Assembly (NCBI GenBank): GCA_036794395.1
Contig: DAIRGS010000045.1
Span: 1 to 33,996 of the forward strand
DNA from: DASXMX01 sp036794395
GTDB lineage: Bacteria; Planctomycetota; Phycisphaerae; Tepidisphaerales; Tepidisphaeraceae
Direction: 5' to 3'
DNA: 33,996 nucleotides
Both the position numbers and the translations under genes were made by a program. Below, in pieces: positions 27,549 through 33,996 of this stretch. Each line of letters starts with the position of its first letter. Position 1 is the first letter of the stretch. Under the pieces are notes generated by a model. The model saw only the letters and a list, made by a program, of their open reading frames with translations, did no database searches and had not been told where the DNA came from.

Positions 27549-28829
27549 TTATTTCTTGGCTGCTGCCGCGGCCTGCATACGGGCTCGGTTCGCGGCCATC
27601 TGGGTCTGGCGCTCTGCTTCGGTCGGCGGGCCGCCAGAGCCGCCCGGAGCGCCACCGCCCCCGCTACCACCGCCGCCCGGAGGTTTGGGAGCGCCTGGAG
27701 GCCCGCCATCGGTGCCGGGGTCGTCGTCTTCCCAGTCTTCCTTCTTATCCACCATCACGCCGTTGCGATGGAAGCGGTCGACCATCAGACTGGGATTTTT
27801 GCTCTTGTCGATGGTCTCTTCGGCGGAGATTTTGCCGTTCGAATAGTGCCGCCAGAGATTGTCGTCCAACAGCTCCATCCCGTACTTTTTGCCGGTCTGA
27901 ATTTCCGAGTCGATTCGATAGCTCTTATTTTCGCGGATCAGGTTCTGAATGCCCGGCGTCACGTACATGAACTCATACGCCGCGACGACGCCTTCGGTAT
28001 CGATGCGCGGGCACAGCGTCTGACTGAGCACCGCGATGAGGTTATTGGCCAACTGCACGCGGATCTGTTCCTGCTGATCGGCTGGGAACGCGTCGATGAT
28101 TCGGTTGATCGTCGAAGCAGCGCCTGACGTATGCAACGTTCCGAACACCAAGTGCCCAGTTTCGGCGGCCGTCACCGCTGATTGAATCGTCGCAAGATCG
28201 CGCATCTCGCCCACCAGCATCACGTCGGGGTCCTGACGCAACGCGCGGCGCAGCGCTTCGGAGAAGCTCGGCACATCAATGCCGATTTCGCGCTGCACAA
28301 CGATGCTCTTCTTGTGCGGATGGTAATATTCGATCGGGTCTTCCATCGTGATGATGTGCCGGTCGAAGGTTTCGTTGATGTAGTTGATCATGCAGGCAAG
28401 CGTCGTGGTCTTGCCTGAACCGGTCGGCCCGGTCACCAGGAACACGCCACGGGGACGGCGGCAGATCAGCTCGGCCATTCGGGGAAGCCCGATCTGCTGG
28501 AACGTCATGATCGAGTTCGGAATCCGGCGAAGCACCAGGCTCGCCACGCCCTTCTGCTTGAAGATCGACACGCGGAAACGCGCCTGCTCGCCGTAGGCAA
28601 AGCCGAAGTCACCAGACCCGGTTTCTTCAAACTCCTGTTGAATGCGCTCGGGCGTGATCGACTTCATCAACGCCATCGTGTCTTCGGAGTCCAGCACCTT
28701 GGTCTGAAGCTCGCGCAAGTGACCGTTGAGGCGCAAAGTCGGCGGTCGCCCGACGGCAAGGTGCAAGTCCGACGCCTTTTTCTTGACGACGGTTTCGAGC
28801 AAACGATCGATCTGAATCGAGGAGGCCAT
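27549..28829 (-). CDS. pilT: PilT-type pilus retraction ATPase
   Basis: 426 residues. The N-terminal PAS-like domain (1-110) starts with the PilT hallmark KKKASDLHLAVGRPPTLRLNG. The ATPase core has Walker A GPTGSGKTTT (134-143), Asp box RQDPD, Walker B VMLVGEMRD, His box GTLHTSGAASTI, and the AIRNLIRE-like motif as GIQNLIRENK (293-302), needed for retraction in the family. The C-terminal tail (365-426) is unusual: acidic DWEDDD, then a Pro/Gly-rich run and an Ala/Arg helix. It lies 71 bp before the PilB-like gene, probably in one transcript. No SD precedes the ATG, and its leader is only about 10 bases beyond the heptamer repeat of the upstream inserted unit. Confidence 0.93.
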   Translation of the reverse strand: MASSIQIDRLLETVVKKKASDLHLAVGRPPTLRLNGHLRELQTKVLDSEDTMALMKSITPERIQQEFEETGSGDFGFAYGEQARFRVSIFKQKGVASLVLRRIPNSIMTFQQIGLPRMAELICRRPRGVFLVTGPTGSGKTTTLACMINYINETFDRHIITMEDPIEYYHPHKKSIVVQREIGIDVPSFSEALRRALRQDPDVMLVGEMRDLATIQSAVTAAETGHLVFGTLHTSGAASTINRIIDAFPADQQEQIRVQLANNLIAVLSQTLCPRIDTEGVVAAYEFMYVTPGIQNLIRENKSYRIDSEIQTGKKYGMELLDDNLWRHYSNGKISAEETIDKSKNPSLMVDRFHRNGVMVDKKEDWEDDDPGTDGGPPGAPKPPGGGGSGGGGAPGGSGGPPTEAERQTQMAANRARMQAAAAAKK

Positions 28830-28843
28830 AAGTTTTGTATTTT

Positions 28844-28890
28844 GTCAGTTGTGGGTTGTTAGTGGTCAGTTGTCAGTGGTTAGTTGTTAG
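28844..28890. repeat. Left heptamer repeat array
   Basis: About six 7-bp units related to GTTGTCA/GTTGTTA. The last ones overlap the stop codon region of the four-helix-bundle gene, and a faint 7-bp rhythm continues into its C-terminal codons. Confidence 0.8.
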
Positions 28891-29291
28891 GTGATCGTAG
28901 TTCGTTGTAAGTCGGGGGCTGCGCGGTTCGCCGCGGGGCCAATCGACTTTAGGTATGCATTCAGGCGTGGTGCCAACTCCCTCAGAAGCGGTCGTAGGGT
29001 GCAGACCTGCTCCTTGCTCACTAGATTCCGAGCATAGCCGCGCGTTAACCAGTGCATCGTCTCGTTCAATGATCCTCTCGCAATCCGCACAAATCTTCGG
29101 TTGTCCTGATATGTCCCGCGACCAACGCCTTCGGCAATATTGGCTCCGATGCTGTCGGCCGCACGAACAATCTGCTTTCCGACCGACACTTTTGCAAACC
29201 AATCCCAGGTCGACACCATTCGCCAAATCGCATCGGCCAACTTTTCGGCCAGACGGTAAACGTCGAGTTTCTTGAATGCGGTTACAGCCAT
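28887..29291 (-). CDS. Four-helix-bundle protein (S23/23S rRNA intervening-sequence family)
   Basis: 134 residues. The sequence follows the family pattern closely: FKKLDVYRLAEKLADAIW (helix 1), GKQIVRAADSIGANIAEGVGRG with the signature QIxRAAxSIxxNIAEG (helix 2), RFVRIARGSLNETMHWL (helix 3), and a final helix ending APRLNAYL. Members form pentameric barrels with a basic interior; they are found in rRNA intervening sequences and, as Avd relatives, in diversity-generating retroelements, where they bind nucleic acid. No reverse transcriptase or variable repeat is present here. The stop codon (TAA) is formed by the first bases of the flanking heptamer array. GGTGA lies just before the ATG. It interrupts the pilus ATPase gene cluster. 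Confidence 0.88.
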   Translation of the reverse strand: MAVTAFKKLDVYRLAEKLADAIWRMVSTWDWFAKVSVGKQIVRAADSIGANIAEGVGRGTYQDNRRFVRIARGSLNETMHWLTRGYARNLVSKEQVCTLRPLLRELAPRLNAYLKSIGPAANRAAPDLQRTTIT

Positions 29292-29305
29292 CGCTCACCA
29301 ATCGT

Positions 29306-29382
29306 CAAAGACAACCAACAACAACCAACAACCAACAACCAACAACTGACAACTGACAACTGACAACTGACAACTGACAAAA
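29306..29382. repeat. Right heptamer repeat array
   Basis: On the plus strand AACCAAC-type units give way to five near-identical AACTGAC units, ending in AAAAATC at the PilB stop codon. It is the inverted counterpart of the left array. Confidence 0.9.
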
Positions 29383-29383
29383 A

Positions 29384-31153
29384 TCATTTGTCCGTAATAA
29401 CACCTTCCACCTGCGCCACCTTCACAATTTCCTCAGCGGTGGTGATTCCATTGAGCACCTTCACGCGGCCATCGTGCAGCAGGCTCTTCATTCCGCTGGC
29501 GAGGGCAGCCTTACGAATCTTGTTGGTCGCGGCGCGCTCGAACGCGAGGGTGCGAATTTCATTATTCAATTGCATCATCTCGAACAGGCCCATGCGGCCG
29601 CGGAAGCCGATGCCCGAGCAGAACTCGCAACCCTTGGGCTTGTAGAGCGTGCGGCCTTCGAGATCGGCGGGGGTAATTCCGGAGAGCTTGAGCCACATCT
29701 GATCAGGTTCGCGATCCGGCTGTTTGCACTTGGCGCAGAGCATTCGGATCAGCCGCTGAGCCATGATGGCCTGAATCGAGCTGGCCACGAGGAACGGCTT
29801 CACGCCCATGTCGATCAAACGCGTGATAGCGCCCGGCGCGTCATTCGTGTGGAGCGTGCTGAACACAAGGTGGCCGGTCAGAGCGGCCTGAATGGCCACT
29901 TCCGCCACTTCAAGATCTCGAATTTCGCCGACGAGAATGATATTGGGGGCCTGACGCAACATGGCCCTGAGAATTTTGGCGAATGTCAGACCAATGTGAT
30001 CCCGGACCTGACACTGATTGATACCCGAGAAGTTATATTCGACCGGGTCTTCGGCAGTGATGATTTTGCGATCGGGACGATTTAATTCATTGAGCGCGCC
30101 ATACAGGGTGGTCGTTTTTCCGGAGCCGGTTGGTCCGGTGACCAGAAAGATGCCGTTCGGGCGCTTGATGATTTTCTGGAAAGTCTTGTAGTCGTCTTCC
30201 TCGAAGCCCATGTTCTGCAAGCCGATTCGCACTGAATCAGGGCGCAGAATACGAAGCACGACCGATTCACCGTGGTAGGCCGGAAGCGTGCTGACGCGGA
30301 AGTCGATGTTCGATTTGTCGACGGTCAACTTGATGCGGCCGTCCTGAGGCAGGCGGCGCTCGGCGATGTCGATCCCGGCCATGATCTTCAAACGCGAGAT
30401 CAGCGGGGCCTTCATGCGAAGCGGGATACGATCGCGCTCGACGCATTCGCCATCAATGCGATAGCGGACGCGAACGCGGTCTTTCATCGGCTCGATATGA
30501 ATATCCGATGCCCGGCTGCGAACCGCTTCGGAGATCATCGCCTGCACGAGCTTGATGATCGGAGCCTGCGTGGGATCGTTGTCGTCGGTTTCGTTGATGC
30601 CCGCAAGGTCGATTGATTTGTCGATCGATCGATCTACCGACTTGTCGAGCGTCTTATCGACCGATGACTTCATGCGGTCGATCGTCTTGTCCAGCGTCTT
30701 GTCGATGGTGTTGGCCGCGGTCGTGTTGAACATCTCATCGAGAATGCCCTTGATGCGGCTGCGCGGCGCCAGGACCGTGCGGATTTCCTTGTGAAGGCGG
30801 AAACGCAGGATGTCCAGCATTTCCAGATCCAGCGGGTCATGAACGGCCACGCGCAACCGGCCGCCTTCGGCGCCCAGCGGAAGGATCAGATATTTGCGCA
30901 TCAGGTCGTCGGGGATGAGGTTGACGGCATTGGGCGGGATCGAGCTCTTATCAAGATCGATGAATTCCATGTTGTGCTGAGTGGCCAGTGCCTTATAAAC
31001 CGCAGAATCGGGGCACAACTTCAGGTCAATCAGCGCCTCACCCACCCGAAGGTTCTGTTTTTTCGCGTGCTCCAGCGCCCGCAGAACGTCTTTTTGCGTG
31101 ACGGCTCCCCATTCCACCAGCAGTTCGCCGAGCTTCTTGGGTTGCTTTGCCAT
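29384..31153 (-). CDS. PilB/GspE-type assembly ATPase with DK-repeat linker
   Basis: 589 residues from the ATG at 31153 (GAGGA nine bases upstream); the frame is open to 31225 but with no family match there. The MshEN-type domain spans about 6-145 (LGELLVEWGAVTQKDVLRALEHA). The linker 149-183 is a period-four series (TIDK, TLDK, TIDR, VDK, TLDK, SVDR, SIDK, SIDL). The ATPase core has Walker A GPTGSGKTTT (340-349), Walker B ILVGEIRD and His box STLHTND. The Asp box reads RQAPN where RQDPD is usual, so two conserved acidic residues are missing. The zinc cysteines are Cys473, Cys476, Cys509 and Cys512. It is the first gene of the pilus ATPase series; its stop abuts the heptamer array. Confidence 0.92.
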   Translation of the reverse strand: MAKQPKKLGELLVEWGAVTQKDVLRALEHAKKQNLRVGEALIDLKLCPDSAVYKALATQHNMEFIDLDKSSIPPNAVNLIPDDLMRKYLILPLGAEGGRLRVAVHDPLDLEMLDILRFRLHKEIRTVLAPRSRIKGILDEMFNTTAANTIDKTLDKTIDRMKSSVDKTLDKSVDRSIDKSIDLAGINETDDNDPTQAPIIKLVQAMISEAVRSRASDIHIEPMKDRVRVRYRIDGECVERDRIPLRMKAPLISRLKIMAGIDIAERRLPQDGRIKLTVDKSNIDFRVSTLPAYHGESVVLRILRPDSVRIGLQNMGFEEDDYKTFQKIIKRPNGIFLVTGPTGSGKTTTLYGALNELNRPDRKIITAEDPVEYNFSGINQCQVRDHIGLTFAKILRAMLRQAPNIILVGEIRDLEVAEVAIQAALTGHLVFSTLHTNDAPGAITRLIDMGVKPFLVASSIQAIMAQRLIRMLCAKCKQPDREPDQMWLKLSGITPADLEGRTLYKPKGCEFCSGIGFRGRMGLFEMMQLNNEIRTLAFERAATNKIRKAALASGMKSLLHDGRVKVLNGITTAEEIVKVAQVEGVITDK

Positions 31154-31305
31154 AGGTGTATATCCTCGTCGGGAAAGGGCAAACCGTCCGCGGCGATATT
31201 CCGCGCGGCGAAGCCCCAAAGCCACATCTCAATTAAACGCTGTCAAAATCAGGCCGGTTCAACATTTAAGGCTGGCATGGTCGCTCTACCGTGACTTACC
31301 GCTGC

Positions 31306-31311
31306 ATTATA
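31306..31311 (-). promoter_or_regulatory. Putative -10 element of the pilus ATPase operon
   Basis: Reading the minus strand, a perfect TATAAT lies about 150 bases before the ATG at 31153. The best -35 at 17-base spacing is AAGACG (31334-31329), only a partial match. The region 31154-31375 otherwise has no gene. Confidence 0.4.
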
Positions 31312-31375
31312 CCCCCTTTACAGTCTACCGTCTTGTGGTCCGAACCCTCAAGCACAATCTGGTGAGGGCATGACC

Positions 31376-32182
31376 TCATCGGCTTCGGTCTCCAGATGCC
31401 GTGGGCAAGCCGGCTGGCGGATCCGTGGCCAAAGGTGGCTCATCCCGCAATCGCCGGGCGATATCGGCCACGATTCGAGGGTCATAAAACGCACCATCAT
31501 GCGGGTCGGCCAGCGGAGCATGGGGCACCCACCACGCCACCTGACCGCGCAGCCCGGCATTCGACTCGCCGACCACGTGATCGCCGAGGCAAACGTATGG
31601 ATAAATCGCATAGGCTGGACTTTTGGCATCGAGCGTCGCCAAAACATCCGAGCCGGGACGCAGGTCCGCCTGAATCGGATGAAGTGGCGGCAGGTCTTTG
31701 GCTAACAAAGCCCCCTGTAACGGAGCGCTAATCGCAAAAAGGCGTGCGATCGTCAATCGCTTCCGATTGGCAACCGGGCTGGCGGCGTACCGGGAAGCCA
31801 GCCCGCCAAGGGAGTATCCGATCACGTCCACTTCGCGGGTCTGCGATTTTGAATCACTGTGAAACGCCCGCTCCGTGGCTTCGACAATTTTATCACCGCA
31901 GTCGTCCAGGGTCACGCAATCACCGAGGGCAACCGAGATGATCCGCTCATCGTTGGTAAGGGACGAAAACTCGTGCCTCAACCAGCCTGAAGCAAATCCC
32001 GGATCGAGAAACCCGCCCACCACGACCAGTGGACGATGCAGGTGCCGCGGCTGGGACTCCATGCGGCCCAGATCATTGCGGGCCACGCTTATCTGGGTGG
32101 AAAAGGAGGGATTGACCGACTGCGACGTACAACCCGTCACGCTTAATGCGATCAAGGCCAGCCCGGGCGTTGCCCATCGCAT
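31376..32182 (-). CDS. Lipoprotein alpha/beta-hydrolase (lipase/esterase-like)
   Basis: 268 residues from the ATG at 32182, chosen because it gives a standard lipoprotein signal (MRWATPGLALIALSVTGC, lipobox Cys18); an ATG at 32224 adds 14 residues. The hydrolase fold is shown by PLVVVGGFLDPGFASG (strand plus oxyanion region) and by the nucleophile elbow VDVIGYSLGGLASRYA with Ser124 in G-x-S-x-G. Asp and His partners are plausible near DAKSPAYAIYPYVCLGDHVV and HDGAF, but I cannot fix them. The layout (GYSLGG, then ISAPLQGA) resembles lipases of the PGAP1/LipA-like group. It should act on esters at the cell envelope. It lies downstream of nothing on its strand and is separate from the pilus genes. 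Confidence 0.75.
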   Translation of the reverse strand: MRWATPGLALIALSVTGCTSQSVNPSFSTQISVARNDLGRMESQPRHLHRPLVVVGGFLDPGFASGWLRHEFSSLTNDERIISVALGDCVTLDDCGDKIVEATERAFHSDSKSQTREVDVIGYSLGGLASRYAASPVANRKRLTIARLFAISAPLQGALLAKDLPPLHPIQADLRPGSDVLATLDAKSPAYAIYPYVCLGDHVVGESNAGLRGQVAWWVPHAPLADPHDGAFYDPRIVADIARRLRDEPPLATDPPAGLPTASGDRSR

Positions 32183-32413
32183 CACATGCGCGCCGCCGCA
32201 GCAATTTAGCTGCTTCAAGATCATCTAACACTTCTGGTTTGATACCGGAATGACGCTTCGTCCCAATTGTATGCCGCCCCGTTGCGTTTGTCGCGCGAAT
32301 ACGCTCTGCCGTCAACAAGTCTTTATGGGACTGGTGCGACTTGCGGCCGGCGCTGGACACTCCCGGCGCGTTGGCGTTACTCTCAATCCTCGCTTTATCT
32401 GAAGGAGCTTCGT

Positions 32414-33649
32414 GTGGTCTTTGAACTCGCAGCCAATCCTGTAATCACAAACTCGGCCCGGCACCTGATTAGCCCGAATATTCACGTGATCGTGGTTCAT
32501 TTCCCACTGGGCGTCTTTGTGATGGGTCTGATCCTGGAGGTGCTTGGATTGGCGATGTGGCGGCGCAGCAGCGCCCGCGTGGCCGCCAAATGGATGATCC
32601 TGCTTGGGGGTTTGCTGGCTGTTCCGGCGACGCTGTCGGGCATCGACGCATACGAAGACGTTAAAGATCACTCCAGCCACAAGGTAGTTGTTGATGGGGC
32701 ATCAATTAAGGTCGGTGGCCTCGATCCCGTGAGCCAATGGGAGCCGATGCGCAAGCACATCCTGTACACAAGCATTGGCTCGGGCCTGGCGGCCCTTGGC
32801 GTGACGGTTTTTCTCGGTCTGTCAGATGGGTGGCGCCGGCGGCTTTATGCACCGATCCTGTTGATCCTTCTCGGTGCGGCATTCCTGATGTCATTTGGAG
32901 CCCATTTTGGGGGTGAGGGCATTTATCTTCAGGGCATCGCGGTGCAGCTTAAGGGTGCGCCGGCCAATGGGTTTGAATGGTGGGTGCCAACGCGTTCAAC
33001 CCATATTCTGATTGCCGGGCTGGCTATTGCGGCATCGTTGGGCGCGCTGGGCGCTTCAATGCGGCAACTGGCCTATCACGGCGCAACTCTGGCCGAAGAA
33101 GAAGCTGAGGATGAACTAACCGCCTTTGCATCGCCACAGGCAATCCCTCAAGCGGTCCCGGCGCCCCGCCGCGTAACCGATGATCTGGCCATGGCCCGGA
33201 CACTTAACGCCGACGCGGCCGTCACGCTGCCCCGGCTGCCTTCGGGCCGGTTTTGGCTGCTGGCGTCGCTTCTTTTTATTATCACCCTGGGGCTTGGGAC
33301 CTGGTATCTGATTTCCCTGCATTCCCCGGACCTCGACCTGTCTCATCTCACGGGCGCAACGGTCGTTAATCGAGTTAAATTCGCCGCCACGCGCACCGAG
33401 AAATTCTCGGAGAACCGGATTGGCCTGCACATCCTGCTGGGCATCGTGCTGGTAATTCTTCCTCTGTTACTGGCGATCGTGGTGCGGTTCATGGCACGGG
33501 TGCGGGTGGTTGTTGCCGCCCTTTGCGTTCTGATGGTCCTGGTGATTGCTGCTGAGATTTGGATCGGTGTCCTGCTTAGCTTCCGGGGGGCGGAAGGACC
33601 GATTTACAGGTTCCCACCGGCCGAGACGGCGACAGACGCGACGACCTGA
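32414..33649 (+). CDS. DUF2231-like multi-pass membrane protein
   Basis: 411 residues from a GTG at 32414, which has AAGGAG six bases upstream; the frame is open from 32267, but the added 49 residues look non-coding. The start NPVITNSARHLISPNIHVIVVHFPLGVFVMGLILEV matches the DUF2231 opening, with the HFP motif (29-31) common in its predicted heme-linked membrane proteins. About four TM helices occur in residues 24-190. A polar linker (about 225-285) follows, and another three hydrophobic segments (about 288-305, 343-362 and 369-395). Several His residues (His24, His29, His115, His161) could bind heme, which is inference. No partner genes are close. The tail is EGPIYRFPPAETATDATT. Confidence 0.7.
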   Translation: MVFELAANPVITNSARHLISPNIHVIVVHFPLGVFVMGLILEVLGLAMWRRSSARVAAKWMILLGGLLAVPATLSGIDAYEDVKDHSSHKVVVDGASIKVGGLDPVSQWEPMRKHILYTSIGSGLAALGVTVFLGLSDGWRRRLYAPILLILLGAAFLMSFGAHFGGEGIYLQGIAVQLKGAPANGFEWWVPTRSTHILIAGLAIAASLGALGASMRQLAYHGATLAEEEAEDELTAFASPQAIPQAVPAPRRVTDDLAMARTLNADAAVTLPRLPSGRFWLLASLLFIITLGLGTWYLISLHSPDLDLSHLTGATVVNRVKFAATRTEKFSENRIGLHILLGIVLVILPLLLAIVVRFMARVRVVVAALCVLMVLVIAAEIWIGVLLSFRGAEGPIYRFPPAETATDATT

Positions 33650-33996
33650 ACACGGATTTTATCTAACTAACCATGCGCGATTCCGCGCCTTTTCGTGGCA
33701 TTGGACTTCCAGCCCATGATCGAGCGAATGGACGCTCAGGCGGCGGGTTAAAGGTTCGCGTCACCTTTATTTCACACGCGTCACCTTTATTTAACACGCG
33801 TCCATGCTTCAATGGGACATGCTCAACGCCGCGTAAGCTTCTTATCCCGTCATTTGAAAAACAGCGTATGACCACTTTCTTCGTCGCCAAGCGCGGGAGA
33901 TAGGAAAACAGGCCCGCGCCGACGCGGCGTTGCATTTCGTCAATCCCGTTCGGCACGCCGTTCGCATGAATAGCAAGATTCTGCATTGCGCTTTGA
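33650..33996. other. End of window, no supported gene
   Basis: Frames are open on both strands, but none has a start with an SD, a signal, or a family motif. The only structure seen is the 20-bp tandem repeat at 33758-33797. A gene remnant or the edge of a larger repeat is possible. Confidence 0.5.
33758..33797. repeat. 20-bp tandem repeat, two copies
   Basis: GCGTCACCTTTATTTCACAC is followed at once by GCGTCACCTTTATTTAACAC (19 of 20 match), then GCGTCC starts a third copy that breaks off. Confidence 0.85.

Larger units (their letters stand above)
28840..29382. mobile_element. Four-helix-bundle gene unit bounded by inverted heptamer arrays
   Basis: The ends TTTTGTCAGTTGT (28840-28852) and ACAACTGACAAAA (29370-29382) are perfect 13-bp inverted repeats. 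Inward from each end runs a 7-bp repeat array: on the left GTTGTTA, GTGGTCA, GTTGTCA and variants (to about 28890); on the right (29306-29382, read on the minus strand) five GTCAGTT and three GTTGGTT units. Only one gene lies between. The unit sits exactly between two pilus ATPase genes, touching the PilB stop on one side and ending about 10 bases before the pilT start on the other. No target duplication is evident and no transposase is encoded, so mobility is inferred. Confidence 0.6.

Noticed and set aside
28887..29291. Four-helix-bundle gene as the accessory gene of a diversity-generating retroelement
   Set aside because: No reverse transcriptase, template repeat or variable repeat is visible on either side.
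29306..29382. Heptamer array as a CRISPR array
   Set aside because: Units are 7 bp with no spacers and no cas genes nearby.
33663..33986. Minus-strand frame of 107 residues near the window end
   Set aside because: It reads through the tandem repeat, lacks an SD and resembles no family; I keep the region as non-coding.

Overview
The window looks like chromosomal DNA of a GC-rich (about 60% by eye), didermic bacterium, most likely a planctomycete of the Phycisphaerae type or a near relative. This is inference from several traits: a Tat-exported sulfite-oxidase-like enzyme, a secreted FG-GAP propeller, many starts with weak Shine-Dalgarno (SD) sequences or GTG/TTG codons, Pro/Ala-rich pilus ATPases, very long FtsX permeases, a four-helix-bundle (S23-type) gene and abundant palindromic intergenic repeats. 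I saw no rRNA, tRNA, CRISPR array, phage module or complete insertion sequence.

Layout. 1-308: nested inverted repeat, no gene. 309-6169: mixed housekeeping and exported genes: Tat molybdopterin enzyme, FG-GAP protein, DUF4149-like membrane protein, exported unknown protein, glutamate dehydrogenase and an unknown membrane protein. 6348-14444 (+): a detoxification/efflux block with chromate-resistance protein ChrB split into two overlapping genes, an exported tandem DUF1259 protein behind a palindromic operator-like site, and an RND pump, membrane-fusion protein and TolC-type lipoprotein with start/stop overlaps. 14579-15331: an SRAP abasic-site protein. 19565-15375 (-): a phosphorelay operon (PAS-GAF-PAS kinase, single-domain receiver, receiver-kinase-receiver hybrid). 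25095-19667 (-): a glycosyltransferase fused to an ABC ATPase, overlapping a giant FtsX permease. 31153-25387 (-): type IV pilus/type II secretion ATPases PilB-like, PilT, PilB-like, with a four-helix-bundle gene and heptamer repeats wedged between the first two. 32182-31376 (-): a lipoprotein hydrolase. 32414-33649 (+): a DUF2231-like membrane protein. 33650-33996: no supported gene.

Most notable: (1) a 237-bp MITE-like palindromic element inserted in frame in the membrane-fusion protein gene; it has 12-bp terminal inverted repeats and a 9-bp near-perfect target duplication, and removing 246 bp in silico restores a clean signal peptide. (2) A four-helix-bundle gene bounded by inverted arrays of 7-bp repeats, sitting between pilus ATPase genes like a small mobile unit. 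(3) Split ChrB plus DUF1259 next to an RND tripartite pump, with no ChrA in the window. (4) A GT4-ABC ATPase fusion paired with an FtsX permease.
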